A stretch of DNA of 64,000 bases from Cardiocondyla obscurior (taxonomy: Eukaryota; Arthropoda; Insecta; Hymenoptera; Formicidae). Below are positions 1-13,000 of this stretch, piece after piece. Position 1 is the stretch's first letter; every line of letters begins with the position of its first letter. The stretch covers positions 9,739,001 through 9,803,000 of the forward strand of contig NC_091865.1 of the NCBI RefSeq assembly GCF_019399895.1, in the 5' to 3' direction. The translations under genes were made by a program, and so were the position numbers. The notes under the pieces were generated by a model. It saw only the letters and a program-made list of their open reading frames with translations, did not search any database and was not told the DNA's origin.

Positions 1-3000
1 GTCGAGTTATAATGCATCTTGATTCCCACCCATTCATATTCATAATCCATTAAATTGGATTAATAGCATGCACGGCATCGACGACTGGGCGTGTCCTTGA
101 GAAAACAGGATGCGCTTGCAATTAGTCATGTATGATATTTGCATTCCCGACCGCTCGGAGGAGGAGCTCGCCGCGTAAAAGTTTCGTCGTTTTCCCTCCC
201 TCAAAAGATACCTTAACGTGATTTTATGAATGTTCCACGCGCGTGAAACTTGAGAGAAAAAAAAAAAAAAAAAAAAAATCTCAGTTGCTCGACATAATTT
301 TATCGACGTGTATCAATACTTCGAAACTGGAACAGCCAACGTCATTTGTTGGCGTGGGCGTAAAATGGAAAACCTATAATATGTCTCTCGACACGGCAGA
401 TTTCCTTCCCGTATCTTTAAATCACGCGATGATTAATTGTATTACACCATGGGCTTTCGACGCAGACGTATTAATTCTATCTAAATGGAGATCGTTCTCC
501 CTTCTGCTTCTTTAAAATTAAAATGTACCTTCTCGATTAACGCGATTTGTAGAGTTCGCCGATTCTAATTTAATCCGATTTAATTAAGTCCGTCGAACGA
601 TCATTTTGCTGCAAATACGTTTCTCCAGTTAGACGAGCGCTGAAATATTAATATATGAACAATGAGTTTAATATAATTCCTTTTTTTTTCTTTTTTTTTT
701 CTCACCGCTCATAGATTGTCGATTCCGTTCGAACTGAGTCAATACACGTTCTGGACCTATGCGAATCCAATCGCTAATTGAGCTCTAACATACGCAGCAT
801 CGATATTGTCAATGGACCAATTCATCGAGCAATTAATTAATTGATATGCACCGCTGAGCTTCTGCTCCGCGCATGTACTATGCTTGGTAAAGGGTTACTG
901 CCAGCTTCGGACGGAATAAAATATTGAGTTTAATCGCTTTTTGCGCCATTTGTTTCACGATGCGTGCAAAGCAAACTAATTTCCACTCGTATAATTGCAA
1001 CATATAAAAAATAAGAAATTCCATCCTTTCAAAGTTTGGTCATTATATAATATCAAGCAAACTGTAAATACAATCTCCCTGTTTTAGATTGGTGTCTCTC
1101 TCTTTTTTTCATTAATTAATGATGAATATAATTACATGTATATTACTGACTACGTTAACTACATTTAGGAATTTAAACACTTGTAATGAATTAATCGGTA
1201 TAGTCTTAATTTTTTTTTTAAGACGCGTTCTCCTATTTTTAAATTGTTAGTACCTTTACTATTCTATTTCTTTTTGGTCGGTGGTATTTTTGTGCGCCGG
1301 AAACGCCTTAAATAGGATTCTGCTTTTTAGTCTCACTGACTCTCTACTACGACATTAGACTTAAAAGCCACTTAGGTACACTCGACAACAACTTGCAGGC
1401 GAACTTGCAGTGGACAAATACTTTTCTATAGTGTTTCAATTTTTTTTAATGACAACGCGCTGCTTCTAGTACGCGTTTCGTACAATTATAACTAATTACA
1501 ATTTTTTTTATTTTATTTAACACCATGTACTTCAAAGTTATCGTAATGATAGAAAAGATTGATTTAAAAAAATTCTTTAAATGTTCTCTTTGTGTTCAAA
1601 TATTTTTTATTCAAGTCACGAATCGTCGAATGACGGTTGTTCTTCACCAAAAAGTTGATCGCTAGAATTATAAAGGGTGGGACTTTTAATACCAAGATTT
1701 TTTTTTTTTATTTGATGATAAAGTCGTAAAAACGCGTGTTTAGCGAACAGGCGTATTGTAGAAGGCATTTCCCTTTAAAAAACCGCGACAGCGACGACCG
1801 AAAGTGGTGGCCACTTTGATCGTCGTCGCGCTCGCAGGCCGGACGATTGCGGACCGTCGTCGAATTATTGTTGTAGTAGTCGTCATTGAGAGAGATTTTT
1901 ATGGTGGCCCCTACCACGCGCATGCACCTTTATGTCGCTGACTGAATGGACAGGGCGAGCACCGACTGCCGGCTCCTCTATGAGATAATAGGCCCGCGAG
2001 GCCGTGCCCGTGCCATTCAGGCCCCGACCCAGGCAACCGATTCGGGATTGAATCGTGAGAGAGAGAACGAGAAACGAGAGGCGAGGGCGGACATCGCCGC
2101 TGCGGCTCGCAGTCATGCTCACCATACAGAACGAGTGAGTACACATCGCTTTCCGGAAGCGCGCACGGATACTGTCGTTCTCTCCCAGTGGGGGGGAAAG
2201 CGGGGGATGGGCGATCGGGCACCCTTTCGTCGCTGGCGAACAGTGGAGCCGCGCGGCCCGATGCTCCAAGCGATCGTGCGCGGGGGATGAAAGCCTGGAC
2301 CGACCCCCTAGCCGATGCCGGGCTGTCGATAAGGCTTCTATCGACAATTGGAACATTTTCATTTGCACGTCGTCCCTTTAAATTGTCACGCGCCGCAATA
2401 AACTTCGTCCTCTGTCGCAAACGCGTTAATTGATCCAGCCTCGAGACATCGCGCGTTTATTTAAAAGATAAAAAAAAAGGGGGAAAAAATTGCGTCGCGA
2501 GGGAGAAGTGAGGACCGCGCGGAAATCGTTTCGTTCGACCGTACCCCGCTTTTCCAGATCGCGCATCCCGGATAGACATCCGCGATGCCGGCCCCACGGG
2601 CAAGCTTTGCCGCTGCTTCCTGGAGGACCCAGGGCTTCCTCGAGCTTGTTAATGGCTGCATAGAGTGTTGATTCGCTGCATAGAGTGAGTACGCCTACTT
2701 CGAGAGTACGTGCGGGATGCTGCGTCATGCACGATCGCGACGGGCGCGTTTATCTCCCCTTTTACAAGCACCCAGCCACCGCACGTGCGTTATGCGCTTT
2801 TAAACTGCGATTGTACGCGACATTACACCAGCCCGAATTGGCTTTATCGAATTTCCTTTCCCAACGGAGCCTTTGACGAGATCGCTCGCTGTGGATTTCG
2901 CGGGTTGCGAACGGACGGAGGCGAGTAACCCTCCCCGAAAGTGAGTTCCCGGTTAATGGAGCTCTACTTATTTTCCCTTGACTTCTTAGAGAGAAGCTTC

Positions 3001-4526
3001 GCTTCGGCCGACGTGTAATTTTATTTAAAGTAGAGAATCGATAGTTCACGGTGAACCGGCTCTCTTATATTTTCGTTAGCAATGAGTCGATCTCGATTAA
3101 TCGCCTCGGAGGCTTTCGCAGATGAAAGCTGGGCTCTCTCCGGCGACACACGCATCGCCGTTTTTGAGGGGCTTTGTACTGTAAATAGCGTTAAGCTCTG
3201 CTCGTGCTCCCGGTGAGCTTCGGCTTTACCGTAATCAGTACAAACTAGGCGCTTTAGACGTTTTGCTGTATACGAATGTTGCATACAAATACGGCTTATT
3301 GTCTTAAGCCTCCGTGCCTTTCCGCGCAAAGCAAACGGGAGTATCACGGTGATACGCGGGGATAATTAAGTTCCGTAGCGTTAGATTTCTGATGAAGTAA
3401 CGTTCGGCGTTAACGCTAATAATTTGCGCGCAGAAAGGCTTAATTAATCCTCCTTGATTGGGACGCTGCTTTTGGAAGTTGCTACTGTCAAACAAATGTG
3501 CTTCATAGTGTTTCCGTAGTTTTCTAATGCCGAGAAATCAGCTTCGTTCGATTTAAGCTTGTATTTCAAAAATAGAATGTAATTGTACCGAAGTTTAACG
3601 TAACTTAATTAATCGATTAATGTACGTGACATGGATTCATTTTATTTAACTCTTATTACATGCACCGCATTGGAAATAATTAACCTTTAATTTTCGCCAC
3701 TTCGAGCCGGCCGTGTCGATTGACTTAGAGGTATGCAAAAGAGAATGCAAATTCGAAAGAGCCAATGAAATTGTCAGGAATACCCGCTTTGTAATCGCAT
3801 CGCATTCCTCCGTTACGTTCACTTCAGCATTAAATTTTATTCCCAACGATCATGTGACGTCCCAGATTGTTGCGCGTACAGAGCGAGGGATAGAGGAAAG
3901 GGTGTTTTGAAAGTTCTTGTCGCATTCAATTAATTTGTAATTCTCCCCCGGGTCGATCGGTCGCGAAGGGTGCAGTCTTTATTTCCTAGAAGAGCCGCAC
4001 TCCGAAGCGTCGCGGGCTCATAAAAAAATAAGCCGTCATTTGGTTCTTGGAAGAATGGGGGATTTATAAGGGCGCGGTGGTTTCCGCGTTCTCAGGAAAC
4101 AAGGATAAGGGCGGCGAACGTCGCCGTCAGCATCCTAATCTTCCCTCTCGGACGTCTTCTGTCGGATTTCCGGCTGCTCGGCTCGTTAACAGCACAAATG
4201 CGATCTCTGCGTCGCCGGGAATGCTTCCACGATGTTTCAGGATGTTGGCCGACGCGAAACACGAGAACACATTTACCGTGGAATTGAGCCCTGTGCACAC
4301 AGTGTTCAACGGCGACGACTCACCCACACGTGTGCCGTGTCCGCGTGTTCGCAGCCTTTAAAGTATCGTAAAGTGTAACGTTGATGTAACTCAGTGATGC
4401 CCGGAGTTTCGCCGACGTCGCTCCACGTACCGTACACCCACTCGTTAATGTTAAACTATCGCTAACTGCGAGAGGAACGATATAAGATAAACTGGAATAA
4501 AAAATTTAATTGGGAGAGAGATGTTT

Positions 4527-4590
4527 TATTTTAATATTAGTTCTATTTTAATATTAATTTTAATATTAATTTTAATATTAATTTTATAAT
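4527..4590. repeat. AT-rich tandem repeat, unit TTTTAATATTAA
   Basis: Several head-to-tail copies of a 12-base unit, TTTTAATATTAA, occur with slight variation at the left end. It is a simple minisatellite and no function is implied. Confidence 0.8.
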
Positions 4591-4691
4591 TTAAGAGGGG
4601 CGTACGAGAGATCGGCGGAATTTAAAATAAATCGCATGGCTTTATCGTGAAACAAAGGGCATCATCGATAATGCAATGTAACACACAAAGC

Positions 4692-4692
<1 letters not shown>

Positions 4693-4723
<31 letters not shown>
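4693..4723. repeat. (AG)n microsatellite
   Basis: An uninterrupted AG dinucleotide run of about 15 units. It should be length-variable between individuals. Confidence 0.95.
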
Positions 4724-4724
<1 letters not shown>

Positions 4725-6978
4725 GAAGACGCACTGCTGCAATTAACTGTCTGCGGGGTGGCCACCCTTCTGTTTCCACCCCTTACTAGCAAGGCAAGCG
4801 GTGATGACACGCCATTAGATTATGCATCAACGTTGTTGTAGTGCAGTTTATTACCGTGTTGCTATGCACGAAGGCGAAAGGTAGAGCAAAGATGTACTTT
4901 GTGTGCAACGTATCACGACGCCTTCGCTCGAGAGAATTAGTGGCTTCTGTAGATTTTTTTTTAAACCCGAATACACAATATTCTAAAACTCCACAGAAAT
5001 TCTAATATTCAAGAGATAAGAAGAAAAATAATTAGGAGAAATTTCCTTCGAATTTTCATTCGAAAAGTTCCAAAAATCTGAACGCACGAATAAATCAGAA
5101 ATAAATACATAACTTAATTAGAAATTGAACAATCTTTTTCTGCTTAAAAATCGGAATTAATTGAACCGTTAAAAAGCTGTACAAACTAATGAAGGGATGA
5201 AGGGATCTGTAGGGTGTATCAATCATTTTCGACGACGTATCCAACAACCCGCTTTTTTTTTCATTCCGATGAGATTCGAATATCATGGCGCCTACCTCGC
5301 TCTCGTTCCTCAACGACAGTGATTCCCTTTCGTCTGACGAGTGGAGAAAAGTATCAGCAGGTTATTAATTTCTTCTTCTTAATGTATAGGCGCGCGTACA
5401 AAATCAAGCGCTATTCAGGAGAACAATTTCGTTCTCGACGGTACACAGCTTTTGACTTTGCCACCTTCGAGTTGGACATCAAAGGCTCGCCGCGATGTCG
5501 GAAACTCGCTTGCTTAACCCTTTCTTCTCACTTTATCTCTGGCTTTTCGCCGTCTCCTATGAATTCTGCAGATAACGAGGCAATGGATGAAACGGAACGC
5601 AAACCGCGCGAGTCCCTTTATTTTATATCACCGGGAACTTTCCTCACCGTATGAACTCCAGGCTCCCGCTGCGTAACGATTACGCGGCCGGGCGAGACGT
5701 CTCGATTTAACAGTGGAATGAAATTGATCTATCCGCGGCAACGAAATTGATCTACTTCGACCCGCAGCTCCCAGCTCGCTCGCCGAGGAGTTCCTCTCGC
5801 AAGGATAATTGGGATGGAAATTAAAATTTCGCGCGAACAAAGCGAGACGAAACTTCTCGTTTACATTCGGTCTGCAGGCGCGTTTTACTTTGTTTTACCG
5901 CTCGTTATCCCGAAACGGACTTTGTGGATTAATCAACTCCGGGCGTTTATTAAAAGCCCGGCCGCCGAAGCGCGACCTGATTTTTCATAAGTGGTGAATT
6001 CTTATCCGCCATGATTTCCAACGGACGTGAACGGATGCTGGATACTGCTGTTCTTGTTTTACTCCTCTTCAAAGCTCGATAACGCAGAAAAATAGGGTGC
6101 AGGGACAAAGAGAGAATACCGCTCCAGTTGTTAAAAGAAGCAGGGGCAAAGGAAAAGGAAAGGAGAATTACGTAGACATTTGCGTGGTGTTTTCTGTTAT
6201 CGAGCTCGAATTGCATCCCCCAAGTTCGCAATTGCTTTGAACGGAGGAAAACTCCCTTTCCTTTTTTTTTCTTTTTTATTTTTTTTTTATTTTTTATTTT
6301 TTACGACGCAGTCGACTAGGGCGCGTTTCTATTCCCGCGTCGCGTTTAATTACGAAGGCCCGCCGGGCCGGTTTGTTATCCGCCAGCTTGCCGTTATTAT
6401 CGCGATTGCGAAAGTTCGAACGTGCGAGGCGACGCATCGCCGACAAATCGGAAATAAAAGCCCGCCTCTCGAACAATTTCACCGGAGCAATTCCGCGACG
6501 CACAATCGAGCTGATAATGGATTTTTAATCGAATTCCCCGTGGCTTCTGAATTCCAATTACGCGACGATTACATTTGACGCATCTAAATCGTTAAATTGT
6601 TCCGTTTCCGGGCTTTCCTGGAGTGATAGTCTCCCGACTATTGAATTATCAAACTAATTGCATGGATTCTCGGGCTTGTTAACTTTCTCCTGGTCTAAAA
6701 TCTTCAATCCCTGCGCCGCAAGAGTCCAGGGGTATTCCAAAAATCATTAAATTTAAAAGCTCGCGAGAATTTCCTCGTAGAATAGCTAAATTCCGACTTT
6801 GGATCTCTCGTCCTCAAATAATTAAATCTCCATTTATTTCGTAATCGTGCCTGTCATTGTGCTTGTATTTGCTGTTGCATCTCGATAACTAATTTTTGAA
6901 TATTTCCCTTGTGTGTGCGCATGTTGACCGTGCATGTTCGCCTACGGCGATAATTTTTCGCGGACTCGAAAAAAAAAT

Positions 6979-7014
6979 TAACTAACAGCTTGATTTCGAC
7001 GGCGGTTTTTTCAG
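6979..7014 (+). promoter_or_regulatory. Splice acceptor in front of the cyclase start codon
   Basis: A branch-point-like TAACTAAC, then a pyrimidine tract ending TTTTTTCAG, lies directly before TATG. The start codon at 7,016 is therefore one base inside an exon. The gene most likely has at least one untranslated 5' exon further upstream, which I could not place. Confidence 0.6.
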
Positions 7015-7015
7015 T

Positions 7016-10000
7016 ATGTCGCCGCGCAACGGTTCCTGCGTGGCGGAAGTGAGTTCCGTGAGGAGCCTCTCGTCGGACGATGTTTCAGGAGCCAAAGCGA
7101 ACCGGAAGAAATCGTGCTGGGCTCGCGCGACCGATCCGGCACACCGTCGCGGCCGGCGCATCCAGTTGCTGCAGATGTTAGTGCTGCCCTTCATACCGAT
7201 CCTCGCCCTAATCGTGCAGACCGCGAACACCCTCCACGACATCTTAATCTACCGCCAGGAAGTGTCCGACATAGAGACGCAGGTAAGAAAATTAAGTCGC
7301 GGTCGGCTATTTTCGTCCTTATTTTTGTAATCTTCCCCGGTTTTCAAAGTTTCTTCTACTTTACGAGTTCGAAAAGTGCAGTTTATATTCACACAATATG
7401 TTTATATTCACACCCGCTATCTGGGCTTAAAATACCGCCCGCAAAGTTCTTCAAAGAGTCTATACATAAAAAGTAATTTTATCCGACAGTATCGCCGCGT
7501 CTCCTCTATATATTCCACATGAGTTTCGCGGATATTCTCCAATTTTACAAACTAGCCTAGTTCACCGTTTGCCTGAAGTAGCGGACGAAAAGCGCTCGCC
7601 TGAGTTGCGTCCTAATTATGTAAAGAGCGCAATTAGGCTGGGCTGATATAATTCACCGGTGATCGATCGACGACGGCGGTTCGTTTGAGGGTAACGAGAG
7701 GATGAACAAATACACCACACCTACGCGCCTTCACGTCCGCGAATAGCGTCGTGCGACACAATTGAGTCGTTTTTCTGAAGTGCGAGCCTCGCGTTTGTAA
7801 TTTCCTCTTTATTTCAGTCGAAAGAAGCGGAAAATATGCGATTTTAAATGGAATCCAAGAATAAGAACGCGAAATTCAATTAATAAGGCGCTGTAGGGAG
7901 CTTTCGGACAAATTTTGCGCTTAAATCCCTTTTCCAATTTCAGGGGGAACTCTAAAAAAAGACTATTGTTATGTTATAATCAAGGACGCCGTAATAACGT
8001 GTACAGACAACGCGGAGGGGGGAAGGAAAAAGAAATTTCAATAATATTCTCCGCTAAGAGCGCGATAAAATCTAACGTAATTCATGCCGGGAGAGTAAAT
8101 AAGCGAGTCTGTTTGTTCGTTTTACGAGATCGAAGTGCAAACTCGGTTCCCCCTTTGATCGCGGCATGCGATCACAATTTCGCGATCGAGCGATAGAGGC
8201 ATCAGTCCATCCGGCCATCACAGAGACGCGGATGAATGCAGCGGAACGATTTCGCCCTTTTCCCTACGCGGGCGAGGGAGGGAATCCGCAGGGCCAGGGG
8301 CTGTTGTTAATGAAAACGTCGGGCGCCCGTTGGAAATCGCGTTCGATTCGATTTCCGATCCGAGCGGTGTCCGACGCGATACAAGAAATTACGTTACAGC
8401 CGTTCTCGCGCGAGACGAGCCGGCTATTTTTATTTTATTCTCTCACGCACGTTCGGATTATCGACTCGCGTATACACACCGCCGCCATCGTCGCCCTTTT
8501 GCTACTCCGAAGCGAGGTGCGCTTACAAGGGATGATGAAATAAAATAAGAAGAGAGCTAGACGAAGCGAGGGGACAGTGACGTAACGATGTTTAGTTTGC
8601 CGCCGTGGAGAAAACACGCCTAAGAATAGCGAAATTTTAATTTATAAAATTCCCTTTTATCACCGAAACAGAATTTTTTTTTTAATTTTTTTTTTTTTTA
8701 AGTAAAATATCGTCGCTTGAATTTACATACATGAATTTTAAATGCGCGAGGAGAGCGCGTGGAAAACACCGGGCAAAATTTGATCGATCATAAAGCGCGA
8801 ACTGTATTCTTAACTGTAAATTATTATCGCGTTATTCTTTCTCGTCGAGGGGAAAGAAAAAAAAAAATTTCCACCACTTCGCCTAATCGCCCTGTCCACA
8901 AGGATATTAGACACGACCCTCTTGGGAGCGAAGGGTGGATCAAATCGAAATTCATCGCGATGGGGTGTTGGCCGCGGGAACAACGGTCTTCGATCTCGAG
9001 TTACTTGTTTGACGAGTGTCGTAAGAATGGTCGCTATTGTCGGCGATGTCACATATACGTATGTTTGCGATCGTACTCGCGTTTCTCTACGACCGACAAG
9101 CGTTTCACACACCTTCCGACGTACCCCGCTCTCTCTGACACACCCCCGACAATTCAACGCGAGAAGCTTGGAAATTTCCCCCCTCTTCCTTTTTTTAGCT
9201 CGGTAAAATTTGGAATACGACCCTACGTTGTTTTAATTTTTTTTTTTAAATAGAACTAAAAGAAACCATGCGCGCGCTACTTTTTAAAAGATTCCAATTA
9301 CAAACTACAAAAAAGAAAATTATACGACTTACCAATCTGCATGAACTTCAGCGGAGTTGTAGAGTTCTGCCGGTGACTGTAACATAATATGGAAAATATT
9401 AATGTAGACGTGCCAGTATATTAGTTAAAAAAATTAATAAAAAAAGGTAAAAGTTTTTTTTAATAAAGATTTTATTAAAAAAAATTTATGCTTACCTAAA
9501 AGTTGCTCCGCCGATGCAGGACGCCCGTCCCGGGCCTGTTCCTCCTCTCAGATGGGACGTGTCGAGTCATCCCTCCGCGCACTGGACACTCACGAACGCG
9601 CCCGATAAATTACTGTCACAAAAATTAATTAATTCGCATGACTAAGTCCACGACACTCCCGTTACAAAATTTTTATATAAAAGAATGACGTCCGAATACT
9701 TTGCGGAACTCCCGAAGCGACCGACGAACCGGCTGCGGTTCGTATTCGCATAGTTTCGGCGTGCGACACTTTTCGGCGGAGTGTTGGTTAAGATGTTCTG
9801 TAACAAATAAATAAAAAAAAATTAAATTGTAGAGATCTCAATAATGATTTAGAAAAAAAAGATTTTACGCGCTTCTAATTTTTTAACTAAATACCACAAA
9901 ATTGAGTTCTAAAAACAGCAAAGATAAAAAAACAAAAAAGTTACATTTTATTAATAAAAATGACGAAAATTAAACGTGCTGCGTTACAAGTAAGTAACGC

Positions 10001-13000
10001 AGTTGCGCACGCTTCACGTTTCTTTCACGTTCTTTTAAAATTAACATTTGAGAATTTTGATTGTATAATTAATTACTAGCTACAAATGATTATTAAAACA
10101 AGCTCACGTTCGTTCTGGCTTTACGTTTCTTCGGCAACTTTGCCGAGACCTCGTCAGAACAGGGACGATAAACAAAACGAAACAACTTTTGACCTAGCTC
10201 GAGATGCCAGGCTCGTTCGGCTTGAAAAGTTCGTGGCACGCCGGCAGAGCCGGGGATTATTCCGCTGTACACGAGCGCTTTATTGGCAAAGAGCAAGTTT
10301 AGCGAGAGAGAACTTTCTATTATAGTTTGTCAGTTCGCGGAGTCGCTGAGTCCCCGGCGAAAGATTTTCGCCTGATGACTCCGGCGAGAGTTCTTGCCTA
10401 GGAAAATCGACGGTGTAACGTCCACGGCGCTTCAGTGGGACACTTAATTGCGATTGCTGTGCAATTTGCAACCATGATAATAATTATCTGGGATCGTAAA
10501 GCGATTTTACCGCCAGCGCCGCTAATGCAATATCGCTTGTCGCCGCGAGCCGGTAGATTGGAATGAAAACAAGGACACGCTCTTAGACTGATGAGATCCC
10601 TTAATGACCGTCGATACGCGACCGACAACTTGTAAGAGATCCCTCCCGACGCGGCAGAGATTTATGACGCTCGAGCCAAGTTGTCGAAGTCGAAAAATCT
10701 ACCAGACGGTTCAGGTCGCGGATTATCGAGGGTTTTTGAGAGCGAACGTTCGTTATACATCGATGGGTTTTTATGAAACGGAATATTTGTGCATGGCAAA
10801 ACGCACGAGAAATAACATAGCAGAACGGTTTATTTTAAATCACGAACGCAGATGTAGATCGAGGAAAAGCTGCTACGTATCGATGAAAAAGATACTTCTT
10901 TTCTTGGAGACGATCGCGAGTTCCGAGAGTGGTAACGCTATCTTCCAGGGACTTGAGACTTAGAGTGGCCACTCGATGCATGTTCCACAAAAGCTCGCTT
11001 GAAGCCAGTCGCTCGTTCTTTTCGTGTGTTACAATTAGCCCCGTGTGATAGAAATTCCGGGAGAGCCGTCACTTCGAAAGCAATTAAAATGTCCGGTACA
11101 CTGAAAAAATATCCGACGTGTCAGAACATTTTTTTTTTTTCTTAACCGGTTAACCGTTTATTATTTTTAGGTAATTATTTTTATAATATTTGTGTTTTTT
11201 TTTTCGGAAAAATTAAATCGACGGTAAACGCGCTGCCGACAATCAGTTCACAATTGCGATGGTGACAATTGCAGGTGACGATAGCGACGGATCTGGGCAA
11301 AATGGTCACCAGAATGCAGCTGGAAAGATCCGAAGTGGCTTTTTTCATTTACACCAACGGCAACACGCTGAGGTATGCGTTACCAATTATTTTTTCTGCC
11401 TTCGCTGCATGTATTTTTATTGAAAACAAAATGCGACAACTGCCCTATTTTATTTTCAAATCTGTTTGCTGGGAATATCAGCCGCCCTCAGTTAGAGAAC
11501 GGTGCGATTTATTTTCTGCTCTAATTCGCCCTTTTCCACCTCGTACAATTATCGGCCGATCGGGGAATGTTCGAAAGTCCCGTTGATCCGACCATGTGAT
11601 CGTGCCGCAGCGGCGAAATACAAAATCTTTTTCTCGATCACGCGCGAAGAAGTGCTGTCCATTGCATTTCACGTGATGAAAACGAATGGCTCTCACGAGC
11701 CTCGCAATCGGGACGAAACGCACTGATGCGACACGTTTCAGCAAAGGAAACGCTTCACGGAATACCGAAGTAGTCGTCCGGAAAGTTTTACGAATCAATT
11801 AAAGGAAAAGATATATGACCTTTTACCCAGAATACACAGTTTAAACTTCTCGTGACTGTTAACAATTTAAATTAAAACGACGTTAACGCGCAACATATTC
11901 GTCTGTTATTTTTGTGTGCTTTTAACGTATAATTTTCTCGCCTGATACACTTAGTGGATGCCGATCGAATGAATTACTCCGCCTCCCTAATTCACTTTAC
12001 TCTATGCAACTAGGTCGAACTTGACGCAGAGATTCGCTATAACCGATCAAGATCTCCACAACATGAGCACGTGGCCGCTGGTGTCTGTACCCAGGGATGA
12101 AAGCAAGACGCAAACGTACGACGTGGTGAGCAAGGAAGCCTTCCAGGCACGCCTCGAGGATTTCAGGTAAACCGAATCGATCCGCTTGACCAGAAGGTCG
12201 TCTCCGTGACACAAAAGCGGCCGGCAACCGTGAAATTGCGCCCGCAAAATTCTGACCTTAGCTCGTTAAACTAATCGACCGACCCGCTCGAGTGAATTTC
12301 GCTCAGTTAGGCGAGACAAGTGGAAAACTCGAGGCTCAGCGAACGACGAGATCCGTCGAAATTGGAAACTTCTACGGAGTCGGGATTTTTAATTTTACCA
12401 AAATAATCGTCATTTTTTTTTGTTATTATTCTTATTCATTATTTATTGGAGAATCTCTCCGGACGCGGGGGAGTGGTTTGTTGGAGAAAAAGAAGCAACA
12501 AAGTGCGAAAAGTTAGGGTTAAAATTCCGCATTACGTATAACTCGTACACGGGAATGGTATACCTCGTGCGCGGGCAATCTTTACCTAATTAACTTAAGA
12601 GGCTGCACGCGCGCGGGAGAGCTGAGTGTGCCTTGCAGTAATTATATCGTGCCGGTGTGGGAGGCGGCGCTCTTCGCAAGGCGTAATTATTAGGACAAAT
12701 TGCGGCGCCTCGGGTGGTATCGCTTTGAGCGCCGGTAACCGGGCGGTTAATTCTCGTGTTGGCTTTTACCCCTTTTCCGCCGCCAGCCACCCGCTGGTAT
12801 GGAAAGTTACGGCGGAAGCCCCGAGCCGTTCCCTCGAGCCCTCGTCTCGACACTTGTTGAATTTCCATTCAGAGAACGAGTGGGGAATTCTCCTCTCTTT
12901 CGCCTTTTCTCTCTTTTCCCCGGGACCACCTGCAAATACTCAGACGTGGAGCCGTATCTCCGCGAGTGGCGGCAGCTGATATCTGATCGAAGAAAGCTCG

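Larger units (their letters stand above)
1..7014. other. Upstream non-coding region
   Basis: No open frame here looks like a protein. The longest frames lie in a GC- and CpG-rich block at about 1,900-2,430, where several overlapping frames on both strands are open at once, as expected of stop-poor CpG-rich DNA. Such a block could be a promoter or an untranslated first exon of the cyclase gene that starts at 7,016, whose first coding exon is preceded by a splice acceptor. I found no conclusive donor linking them. Homopolymer A and T runs are frequent (for example about 255-278 and 6,260-6,300). Confidence 0.5.

Noticed and set aside
1883..2433. Overlapping frames of 80-170 codons on both strands
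   Set aside because: Several frames open together in GC-rich DNA indicate lack of stops and not coding; none resembles a protein.
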